From contig CM075850.1 in NCBI GenBank assembly GCA_037975125.1, forward strand, positions 125,045,057-125,109,056: a stretch of 64,000 nt of DNA. Reading direction: 5' to 3'. The DNA is from Latrodectus hesperus (taxonomy: Eukaryota > Arthropoda > Arachnida > Araneae > Theridiidae). The position numbers and the translations under genes were made by a program. The notes under the pieces are model-generated. The model worked only from the letters and a program-made list of their open reading frames with translations. It ran no database searches and was not told the origin of the DNA. Position 1 is the stretch's first letter, and each line of letters opens with the position of its first letter. This document shows positions 31,524 to 41,270 of this stretch, one piece after another.

Positions 31524-31818
31524 TTTTTTTCAAATGGTCGGCACAAGAGGGTTGAACTCTATGCCACAACAAGGCCAGAGATTGCTACTCATTTGTCGTT
31601 ACCCAGCGGACACCTGTGAACCAAGTCACGGAGTCGAGTAGCGTTACCCGCGCCATACCACCGCAAACACGTTTATAGGGTGGGCCACATTCATACAACA
31701 ACACAGAAGGACAGAGAGAACAGAGAAGGAAAGAAACATCCATCCCCGAACCGGGATTCGAACTCGGAACCAACAGCTCAGGAGTCAGGAACGCTAACCT
31801 CACAGCCAATCGGTCGGC
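31524..31818 (-). mobile_element. SINE-B, full-length copy
   Basis: The minus-strand head has 'gccgaccgattggctgtgag', and its B box reads 'gggattcgaactcggaacca' on the plus strand. The body includes 'gtcgttacccagcggacacc' and 'ttatagggtgggccacattc'. The exact 13-bp duplication TGTACAGAAATAT lies at 31511-31523 and 31819-31831. Confidence 0.93.
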
Positions 31819-31882
31819 TGTACAGAAATATAACCTGGGGCGTTATACGAGGAAGAACCGTTTTATAGGAGGGGGATTACTC

Positions 31883-32449
31883 TACTGATGAAAAGAACAC
31901 AAACATTTTAGTTTTCCCCTTCTATCTTCTAACGTAAGGGAAGGAAAACAGAGTTTTTTATGCTGTGTCCTTACGTACGTGAAACAGAAGTTGAATTTGG
32001 CACGACAGCTCTTACCCTTCGAATGTCTCATGTCCACGTGCCTTCGATTATTGTTCCCACAATGTCTGGAATGCTTCCACGTGTCACCTTATTACTAAAG
32101 AGAATTCTCAGGCTGAAAAGCAATCATAAAAAATTGGAAAAAAATATCAAATAAAAAAATAAACTAATACAAACGAAACAAAAGTTAGCCAAAAAGAAAT
32201 TTTTCAAAATACGAGTTCATAAATGTGAGTTAAAACTATAATGCATTTATGGTGTCAGGATAGGGACAAGCCACTAGTTCATAAAAACGTGAGTGTTCGT
32301 TAATTAGAGTTTTCTATAAACGAGCGCCTATTGTATATTTCTGATTCTGATCCAATGAAATGTAGGCTTCGACATTCGATATGAAATGCAGGAAAGAATA
32401 GTCAGCCGAAACATTTTTGTAATATTCTATCCTACTATATTTTCATGAA
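31883..32449. other. Unassigned DNA with a possible transposon terminus
   Basis: At 32205-32345, strings such as 'gttcgttaattagagttttc' and 'tataaacgagcgcctattgt' resemble the terminal sequences of pogo/Tigger-type elements. No second terminus was found, and no gene is seen. Confidence 0.3.
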
Positions 32450-32739
32450 GCCGACCAATGGCTGAGTGGTTAGCGTTCCTGACTCCTGAGCTGCGAGTCA
32501 CGGGTTGGAATCCCGGTTCCGCCATGCATGTTACTTTCTTTCTCTGTTCTCTCTGTCCTTACTTCTGCGATGATGTATAAATGAGGCCCACCGCGTATAA
32601 ACGGGTTTGTGGAGGTATGTCGTGGGCAACGCTTCTCGCCACCAATTGGTTCACAGGTGTCCGCTAGGTAACGACAAATGAGTAGCAGTCTCTTAACTTG
32701 TTGAGGCATAGTGTTCGTCACTCAAGTGCCCGCCGTTAG
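32450..32739 (+). mobile_element. SINE-B copy, near full length
   Basis: The head is 'gccgaccaatggctgagtgg' and the B box 'gggttggaatcccggttcc' carries one change (TTGGAA for TTCGAA). The body runs through 'ttcacaggtgtccgctaggt' to 'gtgcccgccgttag'. No clear target duplication. Confidence 0.88.
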
Positions 32740-33019
32740 AAAAGAAATATATGAAATGTAGTTTAATCACATGATATGGAATATTCGATATCATGTGATG
32801 AAACGATTTTTTTTTTATTATCAAAGATTACTTTCTTATGCCTGGGGATTCTTTTCTATAAATTCGGTTACATATGTTATTCATCTTACTCTAGGTTTTC
32901 ACGATTGTTTAAATATATTTAATCAAAAATAAAGATGTATAACATTGACAATATAATAACTTATTGAAATGCTATAGTGGAGTACTGAAGAATATTGTGC
33001 ATAGAAATCCGATACATGT

Positions 33020-33345
33020 ACAATTGGTTGCGGTGGCTTGGTTGATTAGGACGTTTCTTCTTGTCATCGAAAAGCAGTGAGTTGAAATCATGGCTTAAAT
33101 GAAAATTTAGCGTGTTCGCTAACGGCTTCTGGGGCACATTCAATATGTCTTGGTCGCAATGTCCTCCATGTGAAATGATACCCCTGGAAGTGTCAAGCCA
33201 AGCATTTGGAATCATCTACTTGGTCCTCCCATACATCTAAATTCCAAAGACTTTGACCAGAATGCTTCTATCTAACTGGTAGAGCCCATCTCAGAGTTAG
33301 GTACAGGGAAGCAGACTGGTGCACAGCATATACATACCGTATATC
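33020..33345 (+). mobile_element. SINE-E copy with tRNA-like head
   Basis: The head reads 'gcggtggcttggttgattag' with a degenerate B box 'gcagtgagttgaaatcat'. The body has 'ggtcgcaatgtcctccatgt', 'gaaatgatacccctgg', 'aactggtagagcccatctc' and 'cagggaagcag'. This copy links the SINE-E body to its tRNA-like head. Confidence 0.75.
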
Positions 33346-33620
33346 TGTATATTTATATACCATGAATTATAGACAGTGCTGTAAATAGTATTCTGAGTTA
33401 TCATTGATAGCTATTCTATGTTGCTCGAGTCATTGATTCTGAGCTAAATCCTATGAGCTAATTCAAAATTGACTGCAAACCTGCAAACACCTGCTAACCT
33501 GCAAACACCATATCCTCACTAATGAAAGAACATCAAGTAGCAACTATTCTAAGAGCATAATCCCTCATTTTAATATCCACAAGCGCTTGTGTGACACATT
33601 TACTCAGTAACCCCAATGTA

Positions 33621-34200
33621 CTTCTTACAGAACTGGCAACTAGAAACAAGGTGATCCTTGTATGGGTGCCAGGGCACAAAGGTATCGAAGGTAATGAAAG
33701 GGCTGATGAGCTTGCTAAACAAGGATCGTCTTTTGTTCCCATTGGTGCAGAACCTTTTTGTGGGATCAGTTTGAAGACAGCAAAAACCAATGTTCTTAAA
33801 TGGGAAAGACGGAGGATGTATGAAGCTTGGCTCAACACTCCTGGTCAAACCCATGCTAAAAGTATGATCAGTGAATCATCAGCGAGGATTGCCTCTGAAA
33901 TTCTTAGACTCTCTAGGCAGAAGATACGTTTAATCGTAGGCTTCATAGCTGGACACTACTATTTCAGAAGACACCTCCATAAAATGGGACTGTTTCAGCA
34001 AGACCCTATCTGCAGGAAATGTCATACGCAAGAGGAAACGGCCAAGCATATCATTTACGAATGAGAGGCTCTTACCCTCCCTAGATTAACTTCTTTAGGC
34101 ATTATCCATACTAGAGAGTTACACATAGACTCCATTAAAGGGTTATCGGACTTTATCAATAAAGTGGGTGACCCGAGCAACTGGAACTAGGAAACATTGG
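33621..34200 (+). pseudogene. Broken LINE-1 ORF2 fragment
   Basis: The frame carries the end of the RNase H domain (VWVPGHKGIEGNERADELAK, with the last catalytic Asp), the linker, and the knuckle CRKCHTQEETAKHIIYE. The codon for the last Cys region is broken: 'gaatgcgag' of the intact copy is 'gaatgagag' here, giving a stop at 34062-34064. A one-base insertion near 34165 shifts the closing residues. RNase H positions D119, E154 and D180 are lost to truncation. Confidence 0.85.
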
Positions 34201-34275
34201 GTTTGGAGTTAATGGTACAAAATGCTGATTAAAGCAGTGGTGCCAATGGCATACAAACCCAACCTGAAGAAGAAG
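33621..34275 (+). mobile_element. 5'-truncated LINE-1 insertion with exact ends
   Basis: The exact 12-bp duplication AACCCCAATGTA lies at 33609-33620 and 34276-34287. The insert runs from within the RNase H domain to a short GAA tail and matches 28647-29919 closely. Confidence 0.92.
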
Positions 34276-34619
34276 AACCCCAATGTAGAATAGTCCTTGA
34301 ATATACAGGACTTGCCTAATATAAAAGTACGGTTTCGTCAAATGTATCATCATGTGATTCCTATTAATGAGGTGTTGCTACTCTATTAGCAAAAATTTCA
34401 ATTATTTTATAATCAAGAAGATAACTGGTAGTTATCTTACGATCAATGAAATTGATTATACTTATAAACAATCATTATATAATCAACAATACCACTTATA
34501 ATCAATCAGACTACCAAGTGAGCAGTTTTACAACCATTCGTAAGGCATTTCAGCCTTAATTGCACCTCAACCTTCATAAGGCACCGCCTTTTTGCCTTCT
34601 TGAGGGGTTTGTCATAGAT

Positions 34620-34805
34620 AATGCGCCGTATTCACATGTACCAAGGGAAAATCAGAGAAGACCCTCAAGCATTCAATGAGAGCAATGCATGCAGAACGCA
34701 GAGAATCGCGCCAACCACTTTTCTTCGATAGTGGTTGGGATCAAGCGTGGAACCTTTCTGTTCGAAAAGGATTATCTTCCTTACGCTATTATGAGCCCAA
34801 TGGGT
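34620..34805 (-). mobile_element. Decayed SINE-G copy
   Basis: 'cgccgtattcacatgtacca', 'agaccctcaagcattcaat' and the B-box side 'gtggttgggatcaagcgtgg' parallel SINE-G on the minus strand. Confidence 0.45.
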
Positions 34806-35069
34806 TGCACGTAACAGAAATCAAATCATACCTATCAACAAGTTGGTCCAATTTATTCAAGATTTTAATATCTGTGATATTCCTTGCTTAATCTGGGGGA
34901 AATTATCCAATTGTGCTCTAAGAAGTATGGCAATATCTTGTGATTTGGAATGATTGTTTAGCGAGAGAACATGAAGTAATTTGAAGGGATGATTCTTGGA
35001 TGTGTTTCAGGATCGCACATTGTGATACGGCGAATCGAAATATCTAATGGCCTACGGTTGTTGGAATGA

Positions 35070-35250
35070 TATTAACATCCACCTCGTAAATTCAAAAGGG
35101 AGCCAGCTCGAACCCTAAATTATGCCAAGGATCTTCTAGTCTAGAAAGGTTTTGATTACGTGAAAATCTGTCGGTTCCACTAGCCTTTGTGGTTGGAAAT
35201 GTTTGTGTCAGCTGGGGTATCAACCTCGTCACTTGAATGAGGAGCAAAAT
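35070..35250 (+). mobile_element. Decayed SINE-F copy
   Basis: The 3' module is recognisable as 'gtgtcagctggggtatcaac' then 'ctcgtcacttgaatg'. The head side is poorly preserved. Confidence 0.45.
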
Positions 35251-35594
35251 AACAAGGTGGATGACTGAGCTTATCAACGAACATTGAAAATGTTATAATT
35301 CATTTCTGAAAACATTTCTGAATTTTATCATATTATTAGATTACATCATGAGGGTTAGCATTCAATTATACTTTTCACATTCAACCATCGAGATTCAATA
35401 AAAGAATTGCAAGCGTTGCGGATGAATTGGAAAACATAAAAAGGAATGACCTTAATCGTTTCTGGAAATAATTAAAGAAGTTTTTAACATAGATTTATTA
35501 AAAAGATAATTTGTCTTTTATGGGAACGCAATCCTTGATATAATGGAAGTTAGTATATTGCTGTATATTTCTAGCTTCTTATTTGCTCCGAATG

Positions 35595-35830
35595 AACCAA
35601 CCACTTTGTGATTTTAAACTTTAACTAAGTGACGAGGTCGACACCTGAGCTGAAACCTTCCTCTCCAAGCTACACTACACACATGGAGGGACTGTGAAAT
35701 TTTAATCCACGTAGGGAAAGCTATACAGAACTTAAACACGTTTCATGATAATCCTCTATTGAGTGGGTATCGAACTCGCTACCATACAGCCACGAGAACG
35801 ATACCTCCCACTAGACTACCGCAACTTCAA
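35595..35830 (-). mobile_element. SINE-F copy linking module to tRNA-like head
   Basis: The left part carries 'aagtgacgaggtcgacacct' and 'gagctgaaaccttcctctcc'. The right part (35760-35825) reads on the minus strand as a tRNA-like head 'gttgcggtagtctagtggga' with B box 'agcgagttcgatacccactc'. This shows SINE-F to be tRNA-derived. Confidence 0.7.
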
Positions 35831-36965
35831 CTTTATGCACCTCAGTTAACATTCTGAATATTTCTATTGGTGTTTCGTATAATTTTAATTTTTTTATATC
35901 ATCAGGAAACGTTGTTACTGATCTCGCTGTTGCGATGGATCGTTAAGCACTTAAAGAACATCCTTCCTTTCATTTTGTTCATTCGCTTGTCTATTTTAAT
36001 GAATTTGCATATGCACACTTGCTTAAGCGATATTTTCCATGCATCGGATAATATTGCATTTTTGATATAACTGTCGATAAAAGTGCAGTTCTCAATCCAT
36101 TTGATGCCTTATCACACTGAAGATCGTCACGTTGAGCGGACTTATGCTTGTTAAATTTCTGAATGGTCCAATTTCCTTTCATTAATGTGGTGTTAGAATT
36201 TTGAGATACAATGCCAGCTCAGTTGTCGAACTTACCCCATATCCGCAGTTAAAAATGATAATATTTTTGACATCTTTAGCGGCTTAGATAAGGCAATGCA
36301 ATAAGTTGGAAGCATTTCAATAACCTTTTACTCTTTGAAAATAACAGAAAAAGAGTTTTTTCTTATGATCAGAAATTTTTAGGAACATTTTAAGTAATAT
36401 ATTAATTAGAAACTAACATCATTCCAAGCATTTATGGTTAATAATTTTTCCGTGTATTTATATAATTTTCATTAATTACATCGACGGTTAAAAAATAAAA
36501 ATTCTCTATTCATTTTTTATCTTATCCGTTAATGTAATGTTCTTCATCACCTTTAAAGAGAATGTTTTGATAAATTGTGATTACTTCGTTAATTAATTTT
36601 TTATTATTTTACAATAAATTTTTATGTTAATTATTTTTTTTAACTATTTGCAACAATAAATTGATTATTGAAAGTTTAGTGTATTATTCATAATGCACCA
36701 AATTTTCGAAATTCAAATCACAATTTAATTTTTCTTAGCAAACGATTGCAAAAAAATAAATCCACATTTAGCTAATTTACGAAATATTTTTCCTGAAAGT
36801 AATGTCGGCGCAATAAAAAACATCGTCTTTTTCTTTTCAGTTTCGAAAAAGAATAAAAATACATAAAGCTAACAATATCTTTCTCTTGAATTCATTTTAA
36901 TCGGAAATCAAAGGATCCATTATTGCCGGAAAACATTCCGAATAGTCGTTCTAAAATAAATATAT
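35831..36965. other. AT-rich DNA, no gene seen
   Basis: Low-complexity sequence. Overlapping frames at 35867-36182 on opposite strands show no domain. It lies directly upstream of the candidate promoter at 37 kb. Confidence 0.45.
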
Positions 36966-36969
36966 CAAC

Positions 36970-37100
36970 CTCTGGCGGACGATGCCGATGTAGGCGTTTT
37001 ACTGATGACGTCACTATGACGTCGATCGGGAGCCGGAGCTCGGCTCTGTTGCCAGATCATCTGTAGACGCAGTTAAAGTAACGGGTCGTACTGAACGACT
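36970..37100 (+). promoter_or_regulatory. Candidate promoter with two CRE-like sites
   Basis: A GC-richer, non-repetitive segment sits in AT-rich DNA. It has a perfect palindromic CRE, TGACGTCA (37006-37013), and a second TGACGTCG (37017-37024), 11 bases start to start. GC-rich text ('gggagccggagctcggctct') follows. Paired CREs near a start site are typical of promoters bound by CREB/ATF-type factors. No TATA box was recognised. Direction is assigned from the splice donor downstream. Confidence 0.45.
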
Positions 37101-37868
37101 GTTTTAGCTGCAGAATTCTTTCATGTAACGGGAGTTTTTTATTTTCATTTTGTTTTAGTTTCTTTTTTGTTTTTCGGTGTCGGAAAGCAGTGAAAACAGA
37201 TAGCCTTACGTATTCCAATTTTGATTCTGAAATAACAGAAATAAAGTTCCTTCGAAGCTGTGAGGATTAATTCTGAGTTTCCGAAACAATTTTTCCGCTT
37301 TCTGTGTTCCGCTAAAACAAAATCTCAACTCAAAACTGTCTTCTTGAGAGAGTGAAACTGAACAAAAACTAAATTATTTCATTATTGTGTACTGATTGAT
37401 TAGATTACAACCGGATCCATCAATTCCATAGAACAGATTGTGTCGCACATTTCTACCATTTTGGTGCATTTGACTGAAGAATGACAGTTTCGTCATTATA
37501 ATCGATTTCGCATTCTGGATATCGTCATCGTAGCGCGTGAATGCAAATTGCCAATTGGCGAACACGAAACTATTCATTTATAACTGTTTAATGGAATGTT
37601 TGTTTTGTGAAAGAGATTTCTTCTCGTTCTAATGATGTGAAAAAAGTGATAAAATTAGAAACTTTACGCATTAATCATTATATCGCAAGTATTATTTTCT
37701 GTTTTTAGAAATATATTTGAGTGGCTTTTTTATTTAATCAATAACTCATTTGAAAGAAAATAAATAACAGTGATTTATAAAATAATAACAGTGATTCAAA
37801 AAGTTTAGAATAAACAGTGACCACATTGTTCTAAGAAAGATATTCCATCTTAAGAACAGAATATATTG
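37085..37868 (+). other. Candidate noncoding first exon
   Basis: The segment between the candidate promoter and a strong splice donor (TTG|GTAAGTAAG, GT at 37869-37870) has no match to repeats in the window. It contains no long frame on the plus strand, so it would be a 5' UTR exon of about 780 bases. The transcript start is not determined. A minus-strand frame at 37374-37577 shows no domain. If correct, the gene continues rightward through an intron that covers much or all of the rest of the window. Confidence 0.35.
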
Positions 37869-38917
37869 GTAAGTAAGATTTTAATTCCTTTTTTTAAGTA
37901 TAAATTTTATTAAGTTAAGTAAATTTTAATTTTTATCAAAATTAAATAAAAGTTATAAGAAATTGTTTATATTAAGACATACTTAATTATTTTAACTTCG
38001 ATTATGTAGAAAATTATTTGGTAACAAAATTTATTTTTAAATCACAATTTTATCAGAAATATCATATGTCTTTTGTTTCTTGATAAAACTTTAAAATAAA
38101 AATAGAAACAAATAAAGATTCGTTCCTGTGCAAACTATACTTAAATTTTTTCATATAATTTTTTAATTTGAATCAAATAATAGAATTCTGAATGTATTAT
38201 TTATTAAGATTTAAAAGTTTACTTTGTTTTTTAAAAGTCTTTCCACTCATGAATCATGAATTTAGAGAATAATCTCTAACCCTTCTTATAAAAAATTTAT
38301 GTGTAAAATTTTGTACCTCAAAAATTTTGGTGGAAATATTAAAATATATAAAAATATGAACTAATAATGTTGATCGTATTACTCAGAAATTAAAAAGGGG
38401 CTTATATAAGAAAAATCTTTAGATAGGGATACAATATACAATAAACGCTAGAGTTTTTAGATAAACATGTAAGATAAGAAGGAGATATGTTGAAAACCTT
38501 TTTAGAAGTTTTTTATAGAAGAAAATAACTATAGCTTATTCAATTTGGCCCTGAATATAAAATAACGAGAATTGTTACAAAAATAAGAAAGAAATAATAC
38601 TTATTATTTTTGTCTTTTTCTTACGAGAATTCCTATATTTTTCAACATTTTGTATTTCCACTATTACTTAAAAGTGTTTTAACATATCGGTAAAGAATAA
38701 AACAAATATTGTCTTGATTGATACATTTCAACATTGACATCGGAATATATTTATTAAAAAAATATTAAATCTTATGAAAACTACTGATTGTTTTCACACA
38801 TATAAAATAAAAGAAATGTATTTAAAGTTCTCTAGCACATAAAATGAAAAATTATTTAGTTATTCTAATTTAGCTCAAAAATAAATTATGTTCAACTGAT
38901 TATAAAAAAATTATTTA

Positions 38918-38952
38918 TTTTCTATTCATAAATTTCATTTATGAATAGAAAA
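38918..38952. repeat. Perfect 16-bp hairpin with 3-base loop
   Basis: TTTTCTATTCATAAAT (38918-38933), loop TTC, then its exact reverse complement (38937-38952). Confidence 0.93.
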
Positions 38953-39018
38953 AATAAGAATGTATAATTATTTTAATTGTATTTATATTTTTTACTTAAT
39001 ATTTAAAAAAACTACTTA

Positions 39019-39082
39019 ATTATAAGTAGGATGTAATTAAATAAATTATATAATTTGTATAATTATACATCCTGCTTAATTG
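39019..39082. repeat. Imperfect inverted repeat around AT-rich centre
   Basis: 'taagtaggatgtaatta' on the left is nearly complementary to 'taattatacatcctgctta' on the right. The centre is about 24 bases of AT-rich sequence. It may be a small MITE or a fold-back scar. Confidence 0.65.
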
Positions 39083-39173
39083 TACTTTTATTTTTTTTTA
39101 CGAGGCATATTTTTAATTTGCAGGGAAAAAGCTTTCTAAGGAACTTTTTTTAATGGTAGATATGTATGAGGTA

Positions 39174-39252
39174 AGAAAATACTTACATTACACCCATTAA
39201 AAAGTGTTGGTTTTTCTAAACAACACTTTTTAACGGTTGATAAGTATTTTCT
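39174..39252. repeat. Two-stem inverted repeat
   Basis: The outer arms AGAAAATACTTA (39174-39185) and TAAGTATTTTCT (39241-39252) pair exactly. So do the inner arms TTAAAAAGTGTTG (39197-39209) and CAACACTTTTTAA (39221-39233), around an 11-base loop. The whole could fold as one interrupted hairpin. Confidence 0.88.
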
Positions 39253-40144
39253 AAGGCTAAATTTACTCTAAAAATTGTTTTATATTTTATAATTAAATTT
39301 TAATTTCAAAATTTAAATAAATATTCAAATATATTAACTGTATAAATTATTTATAATTATCTGTTAAAAGTGAATTAAAAACTTATTAGTCAAAAAAGAG
39401 ACGATTTATTACATGCTTTATAAAATTTGTTTATCTATGTTTGATATTCAGTCGTTTGCAGAGATGATTTCATAACTTGTTGGCCAACTTTACGAGCTTT
39501 GTTTTCACTTTCGTTTTAATCATCTGGTTAAGTTAATGGGCATAAATCAACCGTGGAATTTCTTAACCACATTTAGTTTGACTAGCTATCGCTCTAGTTC
39601 ACTTTTGAACATGAAGGCTAATTTCTCTAAACTTAATATTTTCAAACCCGTACGGGATTTGAACTCATGAAACTCCAAACTGACGACTAGATACCAACTA
39701 CGCAAAGAACAATTGGGCTGTTCAATATACATCCTCTTAATGAATACTTCTTTAGAATCACTCAGACGTTCCTTTTTAGAACGAAAATCATTTGGTTGGA
39801 AATTTCTTGTTGGTAGTTGTAGTTAATATATAGATGGAAGAGTTAATGGAATCCTAATTGGCTCATTATAATTAAGAAAAGTAACAAAATTTTTTAATTA
39901 AATCATATTTTAACATGCTTAAAACAATTTCTTTCGATCTTTCCAATTCACACTGATGACGGAAAAATTGCTGCCAAATTTATCCCCGTTATGAACCCAA
40001 GGTTAAGGAAGAAAAAAATAAGCGATTTTATTATTATATTTTTAAAGAAGATTCCATTTTATTGCAATTGAGTTTAGTATAGTTTAATTTACTTTTTAGC
40101 AAATTTGATTGGTTCACTTAGCCTAAATTAAATGAAATCTTTGT

Positions 40145-40275
40145 GGGTGGCAGTTAAATTGGTGGATATGCTTGGTCCGTGCTTCTAAATGACGAAAACT
40201 CCCACTCAGCAGTTTCAGCTAACTGGTCGAGTCTAACTTTGGGCAAGGTATAGGGAAGTTATCTGGTGCTCATTC
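40145..40275 (+). mobile_element. SINE-E 3' fragment
   Basis: 'gcttggtccgtgcttctaaa', 'actggtcgagtctaactttg' and 'ggtatagggaagttatctgg' follow the SINE-E body, ending with the 'aactctgggctaggaacagg'-type text seen in better copies. Confidence 0.55.
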
Positions 40276-40289
40276 ACTGCATTTTTTGG

Positions 40290-40410
40290 AGTATAAAATT
40301 CCAGGTTCGACCCAGCCATTGTTAAGGAGTTGAAGATGGAATTGAGCTTCTGATTTTATATATGGATGCGTGCTTGAGAGTTTTCTAGGCTTCACATTTT
40401 GATGTGTGAA
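40290..40410 (+). mobile_element. SINE-G fragment
   Basis: B-box-like 'ccaggttcgacccagcca' followed by 'gatgcgtgcttgagagtttt' and 'ctaggcttcac' as in the SINE-G body. Confidence 0.5.
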
Positions 40411-40861
40411 TATATCTTTGTACAATTTCTCAAGCAGACAAATGTGCACTGAAATATTCAAAATAGCCTCATAATACCTTCCGACTTTTTGGCTATCCAC
40501 CATACGATGTTATAATAGTAGTGTTTAAAACCTCACCATGGCGTAGAAATAGTAAGATTTTTGGAGAGAAAACTCCTATGTTTAACCTTAACAATTACTC
40601 AATAAATTGATATCAATGATGTGTTTTTGATGCCTGTGATGTAAAAAATCTAAATATGTAGTGGTCCAAAGTAACTTTTTGCAGTTTCTCTAAGAGTAGT
40701 TTTAAGTTTATTTTAGAATGAGCAACCGATAAGTTAGCCAAGTCACGCGCGTGCAATACCATTATCTCCAAGTCCTCCTCCTCCAGCACATTCCATTTTA
40801 AACTTTCATTGTGATTCAGACATTCTAATTACACGATTAATTTCATATTCGCTGTGTCCAG

Positions 40862-41270
40862 GATGATAAAAGAGTAATTCTCACTATCGGAAGGTAGTGG
40901 GTTCTATACCGACTCAGCGCCGACCGATGACTGAGTGGTTAGCGTTTCTCACTCCCAGGCTCGATCATGGATGTTTCTTTCTCTCTGTTTCCTTGTCCTT
41001 TCTTCTGAGATGATGTATGAATGTGGCCCACCCTATAAACGGGTTAGGGGTAATGCTACTCGTCTTCGTGACATGGTTCACAGGTGTCCACTGGGTAACG
41101 ATAAACGAGTTGCAATTTCCGGCCTTGTTGTGGCGGAGGGTTAATCATCCAGTGTCCGCTGTTATTAAAAAAATACCGACTCAGCCTCAAATTCGCTAAA
41201 AGGGTTTGGTGCTTGTAAAATAAATCGTGAGTGCAGTGTCCTCCTAATAAAATAATAATTTTTTAGAATA
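40862..41270 (+). mobile_element. tRNA-headed SINE remnant split by SINE-B
   Basis: The left part 'ctatcggaaggtagtgggtt' with 'ctataccgactcagc' resumes at 41173 as 'ataccgactcagcctcaaat' after the SINE-B insertion. The head resembles that of SINE-E. Confidence 0.65.
40920..41172 (+). mobile_element. SINE-B nested in an older SINE
   Basis: The head is 'gccgaccgatgactgagtgg', and part of the tRNA-like region is deleted: the text jumps from 'cactcccagg' to 'ctcgatcatgg', removing most of the B-box surroundings. The body runs to 'gtgtccgctgttatt'. The exact 13-bp duplication ATACCGACTCAGC lies at 40907-40919 and 41173-41185. Confidence 0.92.

Larger units (their letters stand above)
30565..31882 (+). 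mobile_element. Possible pogo/mariner-like element interrupted by three insertions
   Basis: The left part (30565-30725) contains 'cgacctcgtataacgcgtta' and 'ttaaggaaaaactatg'. Near 31828-31882 the text 'cgttatacgaggaagaacc' and 'aggagggggattactcta' is its approximate inverse complement, so the two could be the termini of one element. A third related terminus lies at 58965-59140. Between the ends sit SINE-A, LINE-2 and SINE-B, each with its own target duplication. No transposase frame is left. That the ends belong to a single element is inferred. Confidence 0.45.
37869..40140. other. AT-rich DNA with inverted repeats, possible first intron
   Basis: A/T-rich sequence without genes. It contains three inverted repeats listed separately, and at 39650-39720 a degenerate minus-strand tRNA-like head ('cgggatttgaactcatgaaa'). 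Confidence 0.45.

Noticed and set aside
37374..37577. 67-codon minus-strand protein at the candidate exon
   Set aside because: No domain is visible, and composition is not protein-like.
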